From positions 7,989 through 71,988 of the forward strand of contig CBDCFC010000008.1 in the NCBI GenBank assembly GCA_965215945.1: a stretch of DNA of 64,000 bases. The letters run 5' to 3'. Origin of the DNA: JAHEKD01 sp965215945 (GTDB taxonomy: Bacteria; Pseudomonadota; Gammaproteobacteria; Arenicellales; JAHEKD01). Below the pieces are notes generated by a model that worked only from the letters and a program-made list of their open reading frames with translations, searched no databases and had not been told where the DNA came from. Both the position numbers and the translations under genes were made by a program. Positions 37,079 to 45,829 of the stretch are shown here, in pieces. Position 1 is the first letter of the stretch. Every line of letters begins with the position of its first letter.

Positions 37079-37189
37079 TTCGGTATCTCCAGAATCTTTG
37101 CGGATTGATCGATTTTATAGCTTAAGAATAAGGCTTTGAAGCATTAATAATAGAGCCAGCAGCTCGCAGGAATTAATACCAGCAATACA

Positions 37190-37567
37190 TCAGGTCAGGA
37201 CCAAGTAAATGGCATAAACCCACAAACCGCCTGTCAAGACTAATGTAAGCAACACGGCGGAGCTACCTGTATCTTTTGCTTTTTTTGCATCTAAATGAAA
37301 TTCAGGTGAAGCCTTGTCGACGACTGATTCCACAGCCGTGTTTAATAACTCGACGATTAGAATCAATACATGACTGCTTAATATCATTACCTTGAGCCAT
37401 ACTGGAATTGACAAAAACAAACAAAGCGGACTTAGAATGATAACAAGCAACAATTCCTGTCTAAAGGCAGCTTCATCACAAAAGGCTAATTTGAATCCGG
37501 ATAAAGAATAAAAAAATGCTTTGCAGATTCGTTTTAAGCCCTTTTCAGGTAGCGGTTTTTCAGACAT
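37190..37567 (-). CDS. dgkA: Diacylglycerol kinase DgkA
   Basis: A 125-residue membrane enzyme that phosphorylates diacylglycerol to phosphatidate, recycling lipid released during envelope glycan synthesis. It has three hydrophobic helices and the conserved ELLNTAVESVVDKASPEFH active-site segment near residue 72. Length and motif match the prokaryotic DgkA family. It is a single gene between tpa and a small ribbon-helix-helix gene. Confidence 0.93.
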   Translation of the reverse strand: MSEKPLPEKGLKRICKAFFYSLSGFKLAFCDEAAFRQELLLVIILSPLCLFLSIPVWLKVMILSSHVLILIVELLNTAVESVVDKASPEFHLDAKKAKDTGSSAVLLTLVLTGGLWVYAIYLVLT

Positions 37568-37640
37568 GGTAGCTTTGCAATCGGAAAAGCTAAATTCTAG
37601 AGGGTTGGATGAAAATTTGATATGTTATTGAATTAGAAAA

Positions 37641-37790
37641 TTATGACTTATCAGCGTTTTTTACTTCCTTTTCAATTAAACGAGTGACCCAGTTCGATAA
37701 AGAACGGCCGTCCTCCGAGGCCATTTTCTTGGCGGAACGCTTTAAATCCGCATCAATACGAATATTAAGTAATTTGGTTTTTTTAGGCAT
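37641..37790 (-). CDS. Small ribbon-helix-helix (Arc/CopG-like) DNA-binding protein
   Basis: A 49-residue protein, MPKKTKLLNIRIDADLKRSA at the N terminus followed by KKMASEDGRSLSNWVTRLIE. The pattern of a short beta strand (LLNIRID) and two helices with a Gly-Arg-Ser turn is that of ribbon-helix-helix proteins, often antitoxins or autorepressors. No partner toxin is next to it. The neighbouring 40-residue membrane peptide gene lies on the other strand. Confidence 0.75.
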   Translation of the reverse strand: MPKKTKLLNIRIDADLKRSAKKMASEDGRSLSNWVTRLIEKEVKNADKS

Positions 37791-37933
37791 GTAACTGCTC
37801 TTCCTATGTCATAAATATCATATCATAGGTGATTGTAAAAACCATCACATGTGATAAAAAGTACTTGCATTGTATCAGCTTTGTGGTATTATTGTATACA
37901 CATTGTTAATAATAGTTAATAAATTACTTTAAA

Positions 37934-38056
37934 ATGAATATTGATGCTGCAAAAAACGAGCTAAAAAATCCTCCTAAAGTCCATTTGGGGTCAGTGCTTT
38001 TGGAAATAGCAATTTTATTACCCGCTACGGTAATTTTGTTTTACTTTTTTTCTTAA
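37934..38056 (+). CDS. Small single-pass membrane protein (40 residues)
   Basis: The frame from ATG 37934 encodes a hydrophilic N terminus (MNIDAAKNELKNPPKVHLGS) and one hydrophobic helix (VLLEIAILLPATVILFYFFS) ending at the stop. No homologue comes to mind. The 143-base gap to the divergent ribbon-helix-helix gene holds AT-rich promoter-like sequence. It could be a membrane-acting small peptide, or a chance frame. It converges with glpD. Confidence 0.4.
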   Translation: MNIDAAKNELKNPPKVHLGSVLLEIAILLPATVILFYFFS

Positions 38057-38077
38057 AAATCAATTGCTTGAGATTTT

Positions 38078-39547
38078 TTAAAAGATATACTCTTCAACCC
38101 TATTTTGCTCTTCAGGGTTTAGTTTAAGCCCCCATTTACTTCGGCGCCATAGTATATCTTCTGCATTTGTCGCAAATTCATTGTGAATCAAATAATCTAC
38201 CTCGGCCTGATAAAGATAGTCACCAAAATGCTGTCCCAGGTCATCCAACTTTTCGGCGCTAGCGCAAATCAGCTCTACATTTGTTCCATAGTTTTTAGCA
38301 TAGTGCCAGGCTAAGCTTTTTGGCAGCCATGGTTTTTTACTCATCACACTGTTGAGAAATGATTCGAAATCGGCGTCAGGGATATCGCCGCCAGGAAGTG
38401 GCCTACTAGCAGTCCATGGAATAATTGGTTTATCAAAATACCGATCAATTTTCTCCATGGCATTTTCTGCAAGACTTCGGTAGGTAGTGATTTTCCCTCC
38501 AAACACAGATAAACACGGCACTGGTTGTTCAACTAGGTCAAGCACATATTCTCTGGTTGCTTTTGTAGGATCATCACTGCCGTCCTGAAGTAAAGGCCTG
38601 ACGCCGGTATAATGCCAAACGACATCTTGTGGTGTGATTTGTTGATTAAAGTATTCATTAACCGACTCACATAAATAGTTAATTTCATTATCGGTTATCG
38701 GCTGCTCAAGACATTGAGTAACCTCAAGCTCAGTGGTACCAACTAGGGTATAGTTTTGCTCGTATGGAATCGCAAACACAATTCGATTATCGGCATTTTG
38801 AAAAATATAAGCCATATCATGATCGAATATCCTGGGTACTACGATATGTCCACCCGAAACTAAGCGGACGGAATGATCATTTTTGAGTTTTGCCTTATCC
38901 TGCAGAAAATCGACCACCCAGGGCCCACTGGCATTGACAAGGAACTTGGCTCTAACAGATTGCTCCAAACCCTGTTTATTACTTAAATCTAAGTTCCAAG
39001 CACCCTCTTGTTGGTTAGCTGACTCGCATTTTGTATACGTCAAGATATCAGCCCCAAGCTCCTTGGCGTCCATCGCATTCAAAACCACCAATCGCGCATC
39101 CTGCACCCAACAATCAGAATATAAAAAACCTTTTTTATAATCTTGCTTTAAGGGTTTTCCACAAATGTGATTAGTCAGGGTCACTCCCTTTGACCCGGCA
39201 AGTTTTTTACGTTTCCCTAAATAATCATATAACCACAAACCTGCTCTGATCATCCAAACCGGACGCATCTTTTTGTTATGAGGCAGAACAAATTGCAACG
39301 GCCAAATTATATGCGGGGCTATGTTTAACAAAACCTCGCGTTCATTTAAGGCCTCACGAACCAGTTTGAATTCATAATATTCGAGATAACGTAAACCGCC
39401 ATGAATTAACTTGCTGCTGGCAGATGAAGTATGTGCTGCTAAATCATCTTGCTCAACCAACAAGACTTTGTAGCCCCTGCCTGCCGCATCACGGGCAATG
39501 CCGACTCCGTTTATTCCACCTCCGATTATTGCGATATCGTAATCCAT
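38078..39547 (-). CDS. glpD: Aerobic glycerol-3-phosphate dehydrogenase GlpD
   Basis: A 489-residue FAD enzyme that oxidises glycerol 3-phosphate to dihydroxyacetone phosphate at the inner membrane and feeds electrons to quinone. The N-terminal FAD-binding IIGGGINGVGIARDAAGRG and the following HTSSASSKLIHGGLRYLE are diagnostic. The YTGVRPLLQDGSDDP segment and a C-terminal helical domain complete it. No glpK or glpF is nearby. Confidence 0.95.
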   Translation of the reverse strand: MDYDIAIIGGGINGVGIARDAAGRGYKVLLVEQDDLAAHTSSASSKLIHGGLRYLEYYEFKLVREALNEREVLLNIAPHIIWPLQFVLPHNKKMRPVWMIRAGLWLYDYLGKRKKLAGSKGVTLTNHICGKPLKQDYKKGFLYSDCWVQDARLVVLNAMDAKELGADILTYTKCESANQQEGAWNLDLSNKQGLEQSVRAKFLVNASGPWVVDFLQDKAKLKNDHSVRLVSGGHIVVPRIFDHDMAYIFQNADNRIVFAIPYEQNYTLVGTTELEVTQCLEQPITDNEINYLCESVNEYFNQQITPQDVVWHYTGVRPLLQDGSDDPTKATREYVLDLVEQPVPCLSVFGGKITTYRSLAENAMEKIDRYFDKPIIPWTASRPLPGGDIPDADFESFLNSVMSKKPWLPKSLAWHYAKNYGTNVELICASAEKLDDLGQHFGDYLYQAEVDYLIHNEFATNAEDILWRRSKWGLKLNPEEQNRVEEYIF

Positions 39548-39579
39548 ATCTGTGGTTTTTTTTCGCTAAAAATCTATTA

Positions 39580-40311
39580 CTAAGCAGGCAGATTCATCAA
39601 TTGTTGATGTGCTTTGACCATACCCGCCATGCTCTTAAATTTAAAACCAGTCGTGACCTTTTTTTCAGGTGCAGCCGTAGCGCCCCAACCTTCGACATCG
39701 TGACGGCGGTCGATCCAGGCAGTGGCCAAACCGAATTCTTTGGCCGGCACATGATCATGAAATAAGCTTTGTGCCGTATGCAAGATTTCATGTTTTTCAA
39801 TACCGAAATCACTTTTTAGATGTTCTAGCATGTATTCGAAATTACGCGGATCAGGCTTGTAACTACCAACATCCTGAGCGGTATAAATCGCATCAAACTC
39901 TATTTGCAGACGTTCGTTACTGCCTTTGTAACTTTTTCTATCGCAATTTGTTAATGTCACTAGCTTGTAGTGTTTTTTTAAATACTGCAGCGATGAAGGG
40001 GAATCAATGAAAGCGGGCCAATCTTTCACTGACTGACCAAACGTCTCAACTTCAGTTTTATCAATCTCAACATCCCAGTAACCCGCTAACGTTTGATAAA
40101 CCTTGGCTAACAATTCACTATAAATCATAGCCGGTGTTTCTGACTGCTGCGCAGATTCTACTTCGGCAAAAGTCTCCAAGATTTCGTCACGACTCATCTG
40201 ATCAGGACATTTGGACGTCAACGGCAAAAGAGCATTGTAGATGCCTGTCTCCCAGTCAATTAACGTCCCGTAAGTATCGAAGGTTAAGACTTTAAAATCA
40301 CTTAGCTTCAT
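39580..40311 (-). CDS. Haloacid dehalogenase type II family hydrolase
   Basis: A 243-residue HAD-superfamily protein. Motif I is LTFDTYGTLIDWETG, with the nucleophilic Asp near residue 10. Motif II is LVTLTNCDRK, and motif III/IV are YKPDPRNFEYML and the FHDHVPAKEFGLATAWIDRR segment. This set is characteristic of L-2-haloacid dehalogenase-type (HAD-IA) proteins. Whether it removes halogens or acts on a phosphorylated compound cannot be told. It follows glpD by 32 bases on the same strand (upstream side). Confidence 0.8.
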   Translation of the reverse strand: MKLSDFKVLTFDTYGTLIDWETGIYNALLPLTSKCPDQMSRDEILETFAEVESAQQSETPAMIYSELLAKVYQTLAGYWDVEIDKTEVETFGQSVKDWPAFIDSPSSLQYLKKHYKLVTLTNCDRKSYKGSNERLQIEFDAIYTAQDVGSYKPDPRNFEYMLEHLKSDFGIEKHEILHTAQSLFHDHVPAKEFGLATAWIDRRHDVEGWGATAAPEKKVTTGFKFKSMAGMVKAHQQLMNLPA

Positions 40312-40451
40312 TTCTTATTCCCAAAAATTCTCAATATGTATACAGAAATTCTGATAAAGCATCATCTCTTAAATATAAACAAAATAAAACAGGAAATAAT
40401 TTTTGCTGCATTCTATTATAGTGCTCAACCTATTAACCAACATATACATCA

Positions 40452-41861
40452 ATGGAAGAACTGCTAGCCAAGATTGTTGGCAAAAACAATCTGATTTACC
40501 AACCCGATAGCGAGGATGAGAGATTAACCGATCATAGGCGTTATTTTCATGGCCAACCTTTGGCAATAGTAACTCCACAAACAACAGAGCAGGTTTCCGA
40601 ACTAGTTAAACTTTGCCTTGACAATAATCTCAGCATTGTTCCCCAGGGGGGTAACACCGGTTACGGCGGCGGAGCAACACCGGACCAAAGCGGCCAACAA
40701 CTATTACTCTGCCTATCAAAAATGAACCAAATCTGTGAAATAGACCAAATCAACTTCACTATGACCGTTGAGGCAGGCACGATATTGGCAAACATTCAAC
40801 AAGCCGCTGAACAAAATGACATGTTTTTTCCATTGAGCATTGGTGCAGAAGGCACCTGCCAGATTGGTGGCAATATCTCGACCAATGCAGGTGGATTGTC
40901 TGTGCTCAAGTATGGCAATACTAGGGATTTGATTCTTGGTCTTGAAGTGGTTTTAGCTGACGGAACCATAATCAATGATTTGAGCAAACTGCGAAAAAAC
41001 AACACCGGCTATAACTTGACTCAACTTTTTGCAGGTGCCGAGGGCAGTCTTGGAATAATTACCCAAGCCGTCTTAAAAACCTTCCCGCTGCCTAAAAAAC
41101 ATTGCTGTTCGATGTTAGCTTTTGAAAGTATTGAGAAGTTATATTCTTTTTATCAATTGGCACGCCGACAATCGGCCGACTGTATTAGTTCATTTGAATA
41201 CATTTCTTCAAGTTCAATCGACTTGGTTAATTCGGGGCCTGTAGAAATAAAATTTCCATTAAATAATGACTACAACTATTATGCTTTAGTTGAGTTTAGT
41301 TCTTGCTCGGATTTTTTAGACTTGGAACTGATCACCGAAAGACTGCTAAGCATAGCTTTTGAAAAAAAAATCGTAGCCGATGGAACCCAGGCTCAAACCG
41401 AAAACCAACGTCAAGCAATGTGGCGGTTTCGTGAGGCTATACCCGAAACCGAGCGCCTGCTAGGCGGTTCGATAAAACATGACATTTCCTTACCTATCTC
41501 TGAAATTTCTAATTTCCTGGACTTGATTGCAGAAAAATTAGACGGCATCACTATCGACAAACGTATTTCAGTTTATGGTCATATCGGAGACGGCAATCTA
41601 CACTTTAATTTACTGCACCCTGAAACTACAAACCCACAAGAATTTAAACGGACCTATGAAGATAAACTTTCGACCGCTATATATGATTTAACTGCGTCTC
41701 TAAATGGCAGCTTTAGCGCTGAACATGGAATTGGGCAACTTAAACTCGAACAACTAAAGCGTTACAAAGATCCGAACATATTGGGTTTAATGCGAAAAAT
41801 AAAGCAGGCAATTGATCACAATAATGTTATGAATCCAGGAAAATTAGTCGATTCAGCTTGA
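40452..41861 (+). CDS. FAD-linked D-2-hydroxyacid dehydrogenase (D2HGDH/GlcD-like)
   Basis: A 469-residue flavoprotein of the FAD-binding PCMH plus FAD-oxidase C-terminal architecture. Residues of about 35-215 bind FAD (VPQGGNTGYGGGATPD; GGNISTNAGGLSVLKYGNTR). The C-terminal half carries VYGHIGDGNLHFNLLHP and FSAEHGIGQLK, the metal and substrate region of D-2-hydroxyglutarate and D-lactate dehydrogenases. The exact substrate is not decided by the sequence. It has no coupled electron-transfer partner here. Confidence 0.85.
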   Translation: MEELLAKIVGKNNLIYQPDSEDERLTDHRRYFHGQPLAIVTPQTTEQVSELVKLCLDNNLSIVPQGGNTGYGGGATPDQSGQQLLLCLSKMNQICEIDQINFTMTVEAGTILANIQQAAEQNDMFFPLSIGAEGTCQIGGNISTNAGGLSVLKYGNTRDLILGLEVVLADGTIINDLSKLRKNNTGYNLTQLFAGAEGSLGIITQAVLKTFPLPKKHCCSMLAFESIEKLYSFYQLARRQSADCISSFEYISSSSIDLVNSGPVEIKFPLNNDYNYYALVEFSSCSDFLDLELITERLLSIAFEKKIVADGTQAQTENQRQAMWRFREAIPETERLLGGSIKHDISLPISEISNFLDLIAEKLDGITIDKRISVYGHIGDGNLHFNLLHPETTNPQEFKRTYEDKLSTAIYDLTASLNGSFSAEHGIGQLKLEQLKRYKDPNILGLMRKIKQAIDHNNVMNPGKLVDSA

Positions 41862-41944
41862 CAGTTAGCGAGGCTTTACGTTAGCTTTGAGGTTTGGCAC
41901 CACTCCATTTGACACTAGAGCGTATAACCACGAGGGATTTTAAA

Positions 41945-42781
41945 ATGGCAGCAAAAAAGAAAGCGATTGAAAACACCGTAGAGAAAGTTAAATCCAAAAA
42001 CAAAAAAATCAAAAACAATCTTTATGAAAAGGAACTGGAGATATTACAGACTGAAATGGTCAAGCTGCAGGAATGGATTCGCCAGAAAGGGCTTAAAGTA
42101 GTAATCATCTTTGAAGGCCGGGATGCGGCGGGTAAAGGTGGCGTCATCAAACGCATTATGGAACGCCTGAATCCACGTATCGCGCGTATTGTTGCTCTCG
42201 GCACACCAACTGAAAAAGAGAAAACCCAATGGTATTTTCAGCGTTATGTGCCCCACTTACCTGCAGCCGGTGAAATGGTCTTATTTGACCGCAGTTGGTA
42301 CAACCGGGCAGGTGTTGAAAGAGTGATGGGTTTTTGCACAAATGAAGAATACGAAGAATTCATGCGCACCTGCCCCGAATTTGAACGAATGCTGTTACGT
42401 TCAGGCATTATTCTGATCAAATACTGGTTTTCAGTCAGTGATGAAGAACAGGAAAAACGTTTCCAGGCACGCACCCGCGATACCAAGAAATTCTGGAAAT
42501 TAAGTCCTATGGATATAGAATCACGTTCAAACTGGATAGAATACTCAAGAGCCAAAGACAAAATGTTCGCCTATACGGATACCAAGGATGCACCCTGGCA
42601 TGTTGTCGATGCCGATAATAAAAAACGCGCACGACTGAACTGCATGAGACACATTTTGAGTATGATTCCCTATGAAGACTTAACTCCACCTCCAGTGAAG
42701 TTACCAAAACGCCAATCCGAGGGCGACTATATCAGACCGCCGATGTCCAGCATGACTATGGTGCCCGATAATTACGATTAA
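41945..42781 (+). CDS. ppk2: Polyphosphate kinase 2 (PPK2)
   Basis: A 278-residue class I-like PPK2, which transfers phosphate between polyphosphate and nucleoside diphosphates. The Walker A FEGRDAAGKGGVIKR lies near residue 60, Walker B FDRSWYNRAGVERVMGF near 115, and a lid segment rich in Arg follows (EKRFQARTRDTKKFWKLS). I place the start at ATG 41945, behind a GAGGG ribosome-binding site; a frame-continuous TTG at 41894 has none. It begins the phosphate/polyphosphate region that ends with ppk1. Confidence 0.93.
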   Translation: MAAKKKAIENTVEKVKSKNKKIKNNLYEKELEILQTEMVKLQEWIRQKGLKVVIIFEGRDAAGKGGVIKRIMERLNPRIARIVALGTPTEKEKTQWYFQRYVPHLPAAGEMVLFDRSWYNRAGVERVMGFCTNEEYEEFMRTCPEFERMLLRSGIILIKYWFSVSDEEQEKRFQARTRDTKKFWKLSPMDIESRSNWIEYSRAKDKMFAYTDTKDAPWHVVDADNKKRARLNCMRHILSMIPYEDLTPPPVKLPKRQSEGDYIRPPMSSMTMVPDNYD

Positions 42782-43134
42782 ACTCATAGCGTTAAATAGA
42801 TTCCCCCGGGTAAACCCGGGGTGCTTACCGCAACAGCCCTTTGGGCTGATCCGATGAACATCGCGCTTTATAGTGGAGCGATGTTCAATCTATATACACT
42901 CATTCATCCACGGGCAAGGCCGGGATATATACACTTTTAAAGTGGTCCCGGCACAAGCCCGTGGTATTCTGTCGCTTACGCGAACGACAATAAACGACTA
43001 GCTTACAACTTTCATTTGATAACGATAGCCAGCGAATAAACACAAGAACAATTTAAACTAACTGTGTTTACAATATCACCTTGGAAGTATTCCATCTGAA
43101 TTTTATATAATTCTTTTGAAATCATAACAGTGAC
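42782..43134 (+). repeat. Hairpin-rich spacer between ppk2 and phoR
   Basis: This 353-base gap has no gene. It has a run of palindromes: 42804-42821 (CCCCGGG/CCCGGGG), 42835-42847 (AGCCC-TTT-GGGCT), 42856-42886 (GAACATCGC...GCGATGTTC) and a nested two-part hairpin at 42908-42964 (CCACGGGC/GCCCGTGG enclosing GCCGGGA/TCCCGGC). The first may end ppk2 transcription. The last resembles the CCCGG hairpins after lptB. The final 100 bases before phoR are AT-rich. Confidence 0.6.
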
Positions 43135-44457
43135 TTGCCAAGGATCAAATTGTTGAAAGAACTTTGGGTTATCATTTTTATATCATTAATTAGTTTGGTT
43201 CCGACCGTACTTACCCAATCATTTTCAATCGGCTTAATCTGTTTTCTCGGTCTTTACTTAGGCTGGCATTTAGGCCACCTGTTGATATTTAAACGTTATC
43301 TAAACAGTCATAAAACTAAAACCAATACAAAATCATTTGGACTGTGGCAAGAAGTTTTTATACAAACTCAAAAATCATCCTTACAACAACTCAATCGAAA
43401 ACATAACCATCAACTCCTTCAAAATGAATTAATTCGTTTTTTACAGACCTGGGACGATGCAATAGTAATAATGGATAGAAACGAAACTATATTGTGGTCA
43501 AATCAATCTGCAACCAGATTACTAGGGGTTTCCAATCTTGATCATCAACACAAGCCTATCAGGCAAATTATCAAAGACAAGATCCTAATCGAACAACTTG
43601 ATGCTGGTCAGAATAATCCTTTCGAGATGTTATCGCCGGTTAAGCAATCTATCATTTTATCCACATTAATTTACCGTACTATCAAGATAAAACAGGAAGT
43701 CACTGTTTTGCTTGCCAGAGACATCTCCAAGGTTTATCACACTGAGCAGTCCCGAAAAGATTTCGTTTCCAATGTCTCACATGAATTAAGAACTCCATTA
43801 ACTGTAATTAAGGGATTTGTGGAGCTAATGGCAAACTCTCCTGAACACACAGAGAAATGGGACAAGTCAATCACATTAATGCAAACACAAATACACCGCA
43901 TGGAAAATTTGATTGATTCGCTGTTGTTGTTAAGTCGTATTCAACAGAGCAAAACTTCAGAACAAGATAAACAGGTTAATGTGGCTGATGCTATCGCTGA
44001 TATTATTGAGCAGGCTAAAATTGCACATAAGAATAAACAGCCTGTTCTCAATACCAGTATTGATAAAAGTCTCTTCTTGTTTGGTTCAGAACCTTATCTT
44101 ATCAGTATTTTTTCAAATCTCATTTCTAATGCAATTATCCATAACTCACCTCAATGTAAAATTTTTGTTAGCTGGAAATCAGGCGATAACGGTCAAGCTG
44201 TTTTTAGTGTCAGTGATCAAGGTGAAGGCATTGCTGCTCGTCACTTAAATCGACTTACAGAAAGATTTTATCGAGCAGATAAAGGTCGGACACAATCAGA
44301 TGAAAATAGCACCGGGCTTGGATTAGCCATCGTCAAACATGCCTTGCAATATCATGAAAGCTACCTGGATATTCAAAGCAAACCCAATGTGGGCAGTCAG
44401 TTCAGATGTACATTTCCCAAATCTAGAGTAATCATAAAAAATAAACTAATTCCCTAG
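43135..44457 (+). CDS. phoR: Phosphate-regulon sensor histidine kinase PhoR
   Basis: A 440-residue kinase with two N-terminal membrane segments (about residues 9-50), a PAS domain (DAIVIMDRNETILWSNQSA), a HisKA dimerisation domain with the phosphorylated His in VSHELRTPLTVIKGFVE (near residue 215), and an HATPase domain (NLISNAIIHNSP; STGLGLAIVKHAL). Architecture matches PhoR of the Pho regulon. It starts at TTG 43135. Unusually it is not next to phoB, which lies 2.6 kb downstream on the other strand, but the region between is phosphate-related. Confidence 0.87.
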   Translation: MPRIKLLKELWVIIFISLISLVPTVLTQSFSIGLICFLGLYLGWHLGHLLIFKRYLNSHKTKTNTKSFGLWQEVFIQTQKSSLQQLNRKHNHQLLQNELIRFLQTWDDAIVIMDRNETILWSNQSATRLLGVSNLDHQHKPIRQIIKDKILIEQLDAGQNNPFEMLSPVKQSIILSTLIYRTIKIKQEVTVLLARDISKVYHTEQSRKDFVSNVSHELRTPLTVIKGFVELMANSPEHTEKWDKSITLMQTQIHRMENLIDSLLLLSRIQQSKTSEQDKQVNVADAIADIIEQAKIAHKNKQPVLNTSIDKSLFLFGSEPYLISIFSNLISNAIIHNSPQCKIFVSWKSGDNGQAVFSVSDQGEGIAARHLNRLTERFYRADKGRTQSDENSTGLGLAIVKHALQYHESYLDIQSKPNVGSQFRCTFPKSRVIIKNKLIP

Positions 44458-44535
44458 GGTTATATACCAGTTTCTATATTCTAATTTTTTTCTTAACCCT
44501 GAAAAAATCTGACAAATCATATAAATATCATCATT

Positions 44536-44569
44536 TTGTCATAATTTTGTAACATTTCTCCACTAGACT
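44536..44569 (+). promoter_or_regulatory. Pho box promoter of the small Lys-rich protein gene
   Basis: TTGTCAT (44536-44542) and TTGTAAC (44547-44553) form a direct repeat with 11-base periodicity, close to the Pho box unit CTGTCAT. Weaker units in the same phase lie upstream (ATATCAT at 44525 and AAATCAT at 44514). A -10-like TAGACT starts at 44564, ten bases after the box, the arrangement of PhoB-activated promoters. Confidence 0.75.
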
Positions 44570-44600
44570 GGAGTGTTATCTTAATAAGGAACACTAAGGA

Positions 44601-44843
44601 ATGCATTTCATGGGTGTTAAAAAAATTGTTTCAGAAATGGAGGATATTTTTTCTGTGAAAAATATGAAGCGTAAACATTATAGAGGCATTAGTCTCTTGC
44701 TGGATAAACTCAAACAAAAAGAAGAAACCATCAGAAACAAATTCGAAAATGAAAGAGATGAGAATAAACGTAAAAAACAAAAACGCTCTCTTCTGGTTAT
44801 TCAAGCCCAACAAAAAAAGGCCGAAAAGTTACTGAATGCTTAA
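44601..44843 (+). CDS. Small Lys/Glu-rich coiled-coil protein, predicted Pho-regulon member
   Basis: An 80-residue protein with an AAGGA ribosome-binding site. From about residue 25 it is almost all Lys, Glu, Arg, Gln and regularly placed Leu/Ile, predicting a single long helix or coiled coil. Its C-terminal half (LLLDKLKQKEETIRNKFENE, then KRSLLVIQAQQKKAEKLL) aligns with the 76-residue protein at 55471-55701. I know no function for either. A strong Pho box upstream and its place after phoR suggest expression under phosphate starvation. Confidence 0.7.
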   Translation: MHFMGVKKIVSEMEDIFSVKNMKRKHYRGISLLLDKLKQKEETIRNKFENERDENKRKKQKRSLLVIQAQQKKAEKLLNA

Positions 44844-44945
44844 ATTCATTTGCTCTTTAACAATACCCGATATTATTTTAACAATCAGAAATAAGTTGAG
44901 CGCCAAGTAATATTGACGATCATTCTAATTAGTTGCTAACTCCCT

Positions 44946-45572
44946 TCAACTTGAAATAGTTACAATTTTATCAGTCACAAATTCAGAATATTCACCAAGT
45001 TCATCATACTTCACCTGGTCTTTTTTACCAAAATCCATAACACCGATATATCGATGCCCCATTTTTCGCTTTAAGTTTTCAGAATAGGGTAAATTCAAAT
45101 AATGACAAATCAACCCTCGGATAACCCCCGCATGAATAACAACTAAACCACATTTCCAATCATTTTTCGAAATTTGTTTGTCGATATACCCAACGCTACG
45201 CTTTTGCATCTGACTGAAGCTCTCACCTTTTGGATAGATAAATTTCGAATCAGTTTTATGTTTTGGAAATTTTTTTTCCGCCCATTTTTTACTCTTGTTG
45301 GTCAGAATGCCATAATCAATCTCATTTAACCTGTCGGATTGGATTGAAGTTGAAATTCCGCTTAATTCAGAAAAAAACTTGGCTGTTTTTTTTGCTCGTT
45401 CAAGATTGCTGGTTAGAACCACATCAAAATTAAAATTTGGTTTTATTATTTTACGCCCCACGAAATATAAATCCTCGGCATAGCCTTCCTCAGGAGGCGC
45501 ATCTCCCCAGCCCATAATCAACTCCCGGGCATTACTTTTGGTTTTATAATGCCTGACGATTACTAACTTCAT
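44946..45572 (-). CDS. Histidine phosphatase family protein
   Basis: A 208-residue protein of the phosphoglycerate mutase-like histidine phosphatase superfamily. The phospho-acceptor motif is VRHYKTKSN at residue 6 (RHG is usual, so Gly is replaced by Tyr). The second core His is in LVVIHAGVIRGL near residue 150, and the acid is in LNEIDYGIL near residue 83. The target is unknown; small phosphoesters or sugar phosphates are typical. It lies between the Lys-rich protein gene and the 2-phosphoglycerate-kinase-like gene, in the phosphate region. The 257-base gap upstream is very AT-rich promoter sequence. Confidence 0.8.
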   Translation of the reverse strand: MKLVIVRHYKTKSNARELIMGWGDAPPEEGYAEDLYFVGRKIIKPNFNFDVVLTSNLERAKKTAKFFSELSGISTSIQSDRLNEIDYGILTNKSKKWAEKKFPKHKTDSKFIYPKGESFSQMQKRSVGYIDKQISKNDWKCGLVVIHAGVIRGLICHYLNLPYSENLKRKMGHRYIGVMDFGKKDQVKYDELGEYSEFVTDKIVTISS

Positions 45573-45829
45573 CGATATAAAAAATTATCCTGAATCCTCT
45601 TTTATGCTGGTCACAATTGCAGTTGAAAATTAATTTTGTTGCAATGTTATAATCCAAACATTAGATATAATAATAGACATTAATATCAAATAATCATAAA
45701 AAGTTTTGCTAAATAGATTTACATTCCGCTCTTGCAACACAAGTTTACACGACACCAGGAATTATTTGGTTAAAATATTTATTACTTCAAAAACTATAAG
45801 TTTAAAACACAATAATATTTGACTAACAA

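Noticed and set aside
41893..41912. Sigma-54 promoter before ppk2 (TGGCAC)
   Set aside because: The -12 element GC at the right distance is missing.
44631..44813. Minus-strand frame opposite the Lys-rich small protein gene
   Set aside because: It is a Phe-rich mirror of a Lys/Glu-rich gene that has its own Pho box, ribosome-binding site and a paralogue.
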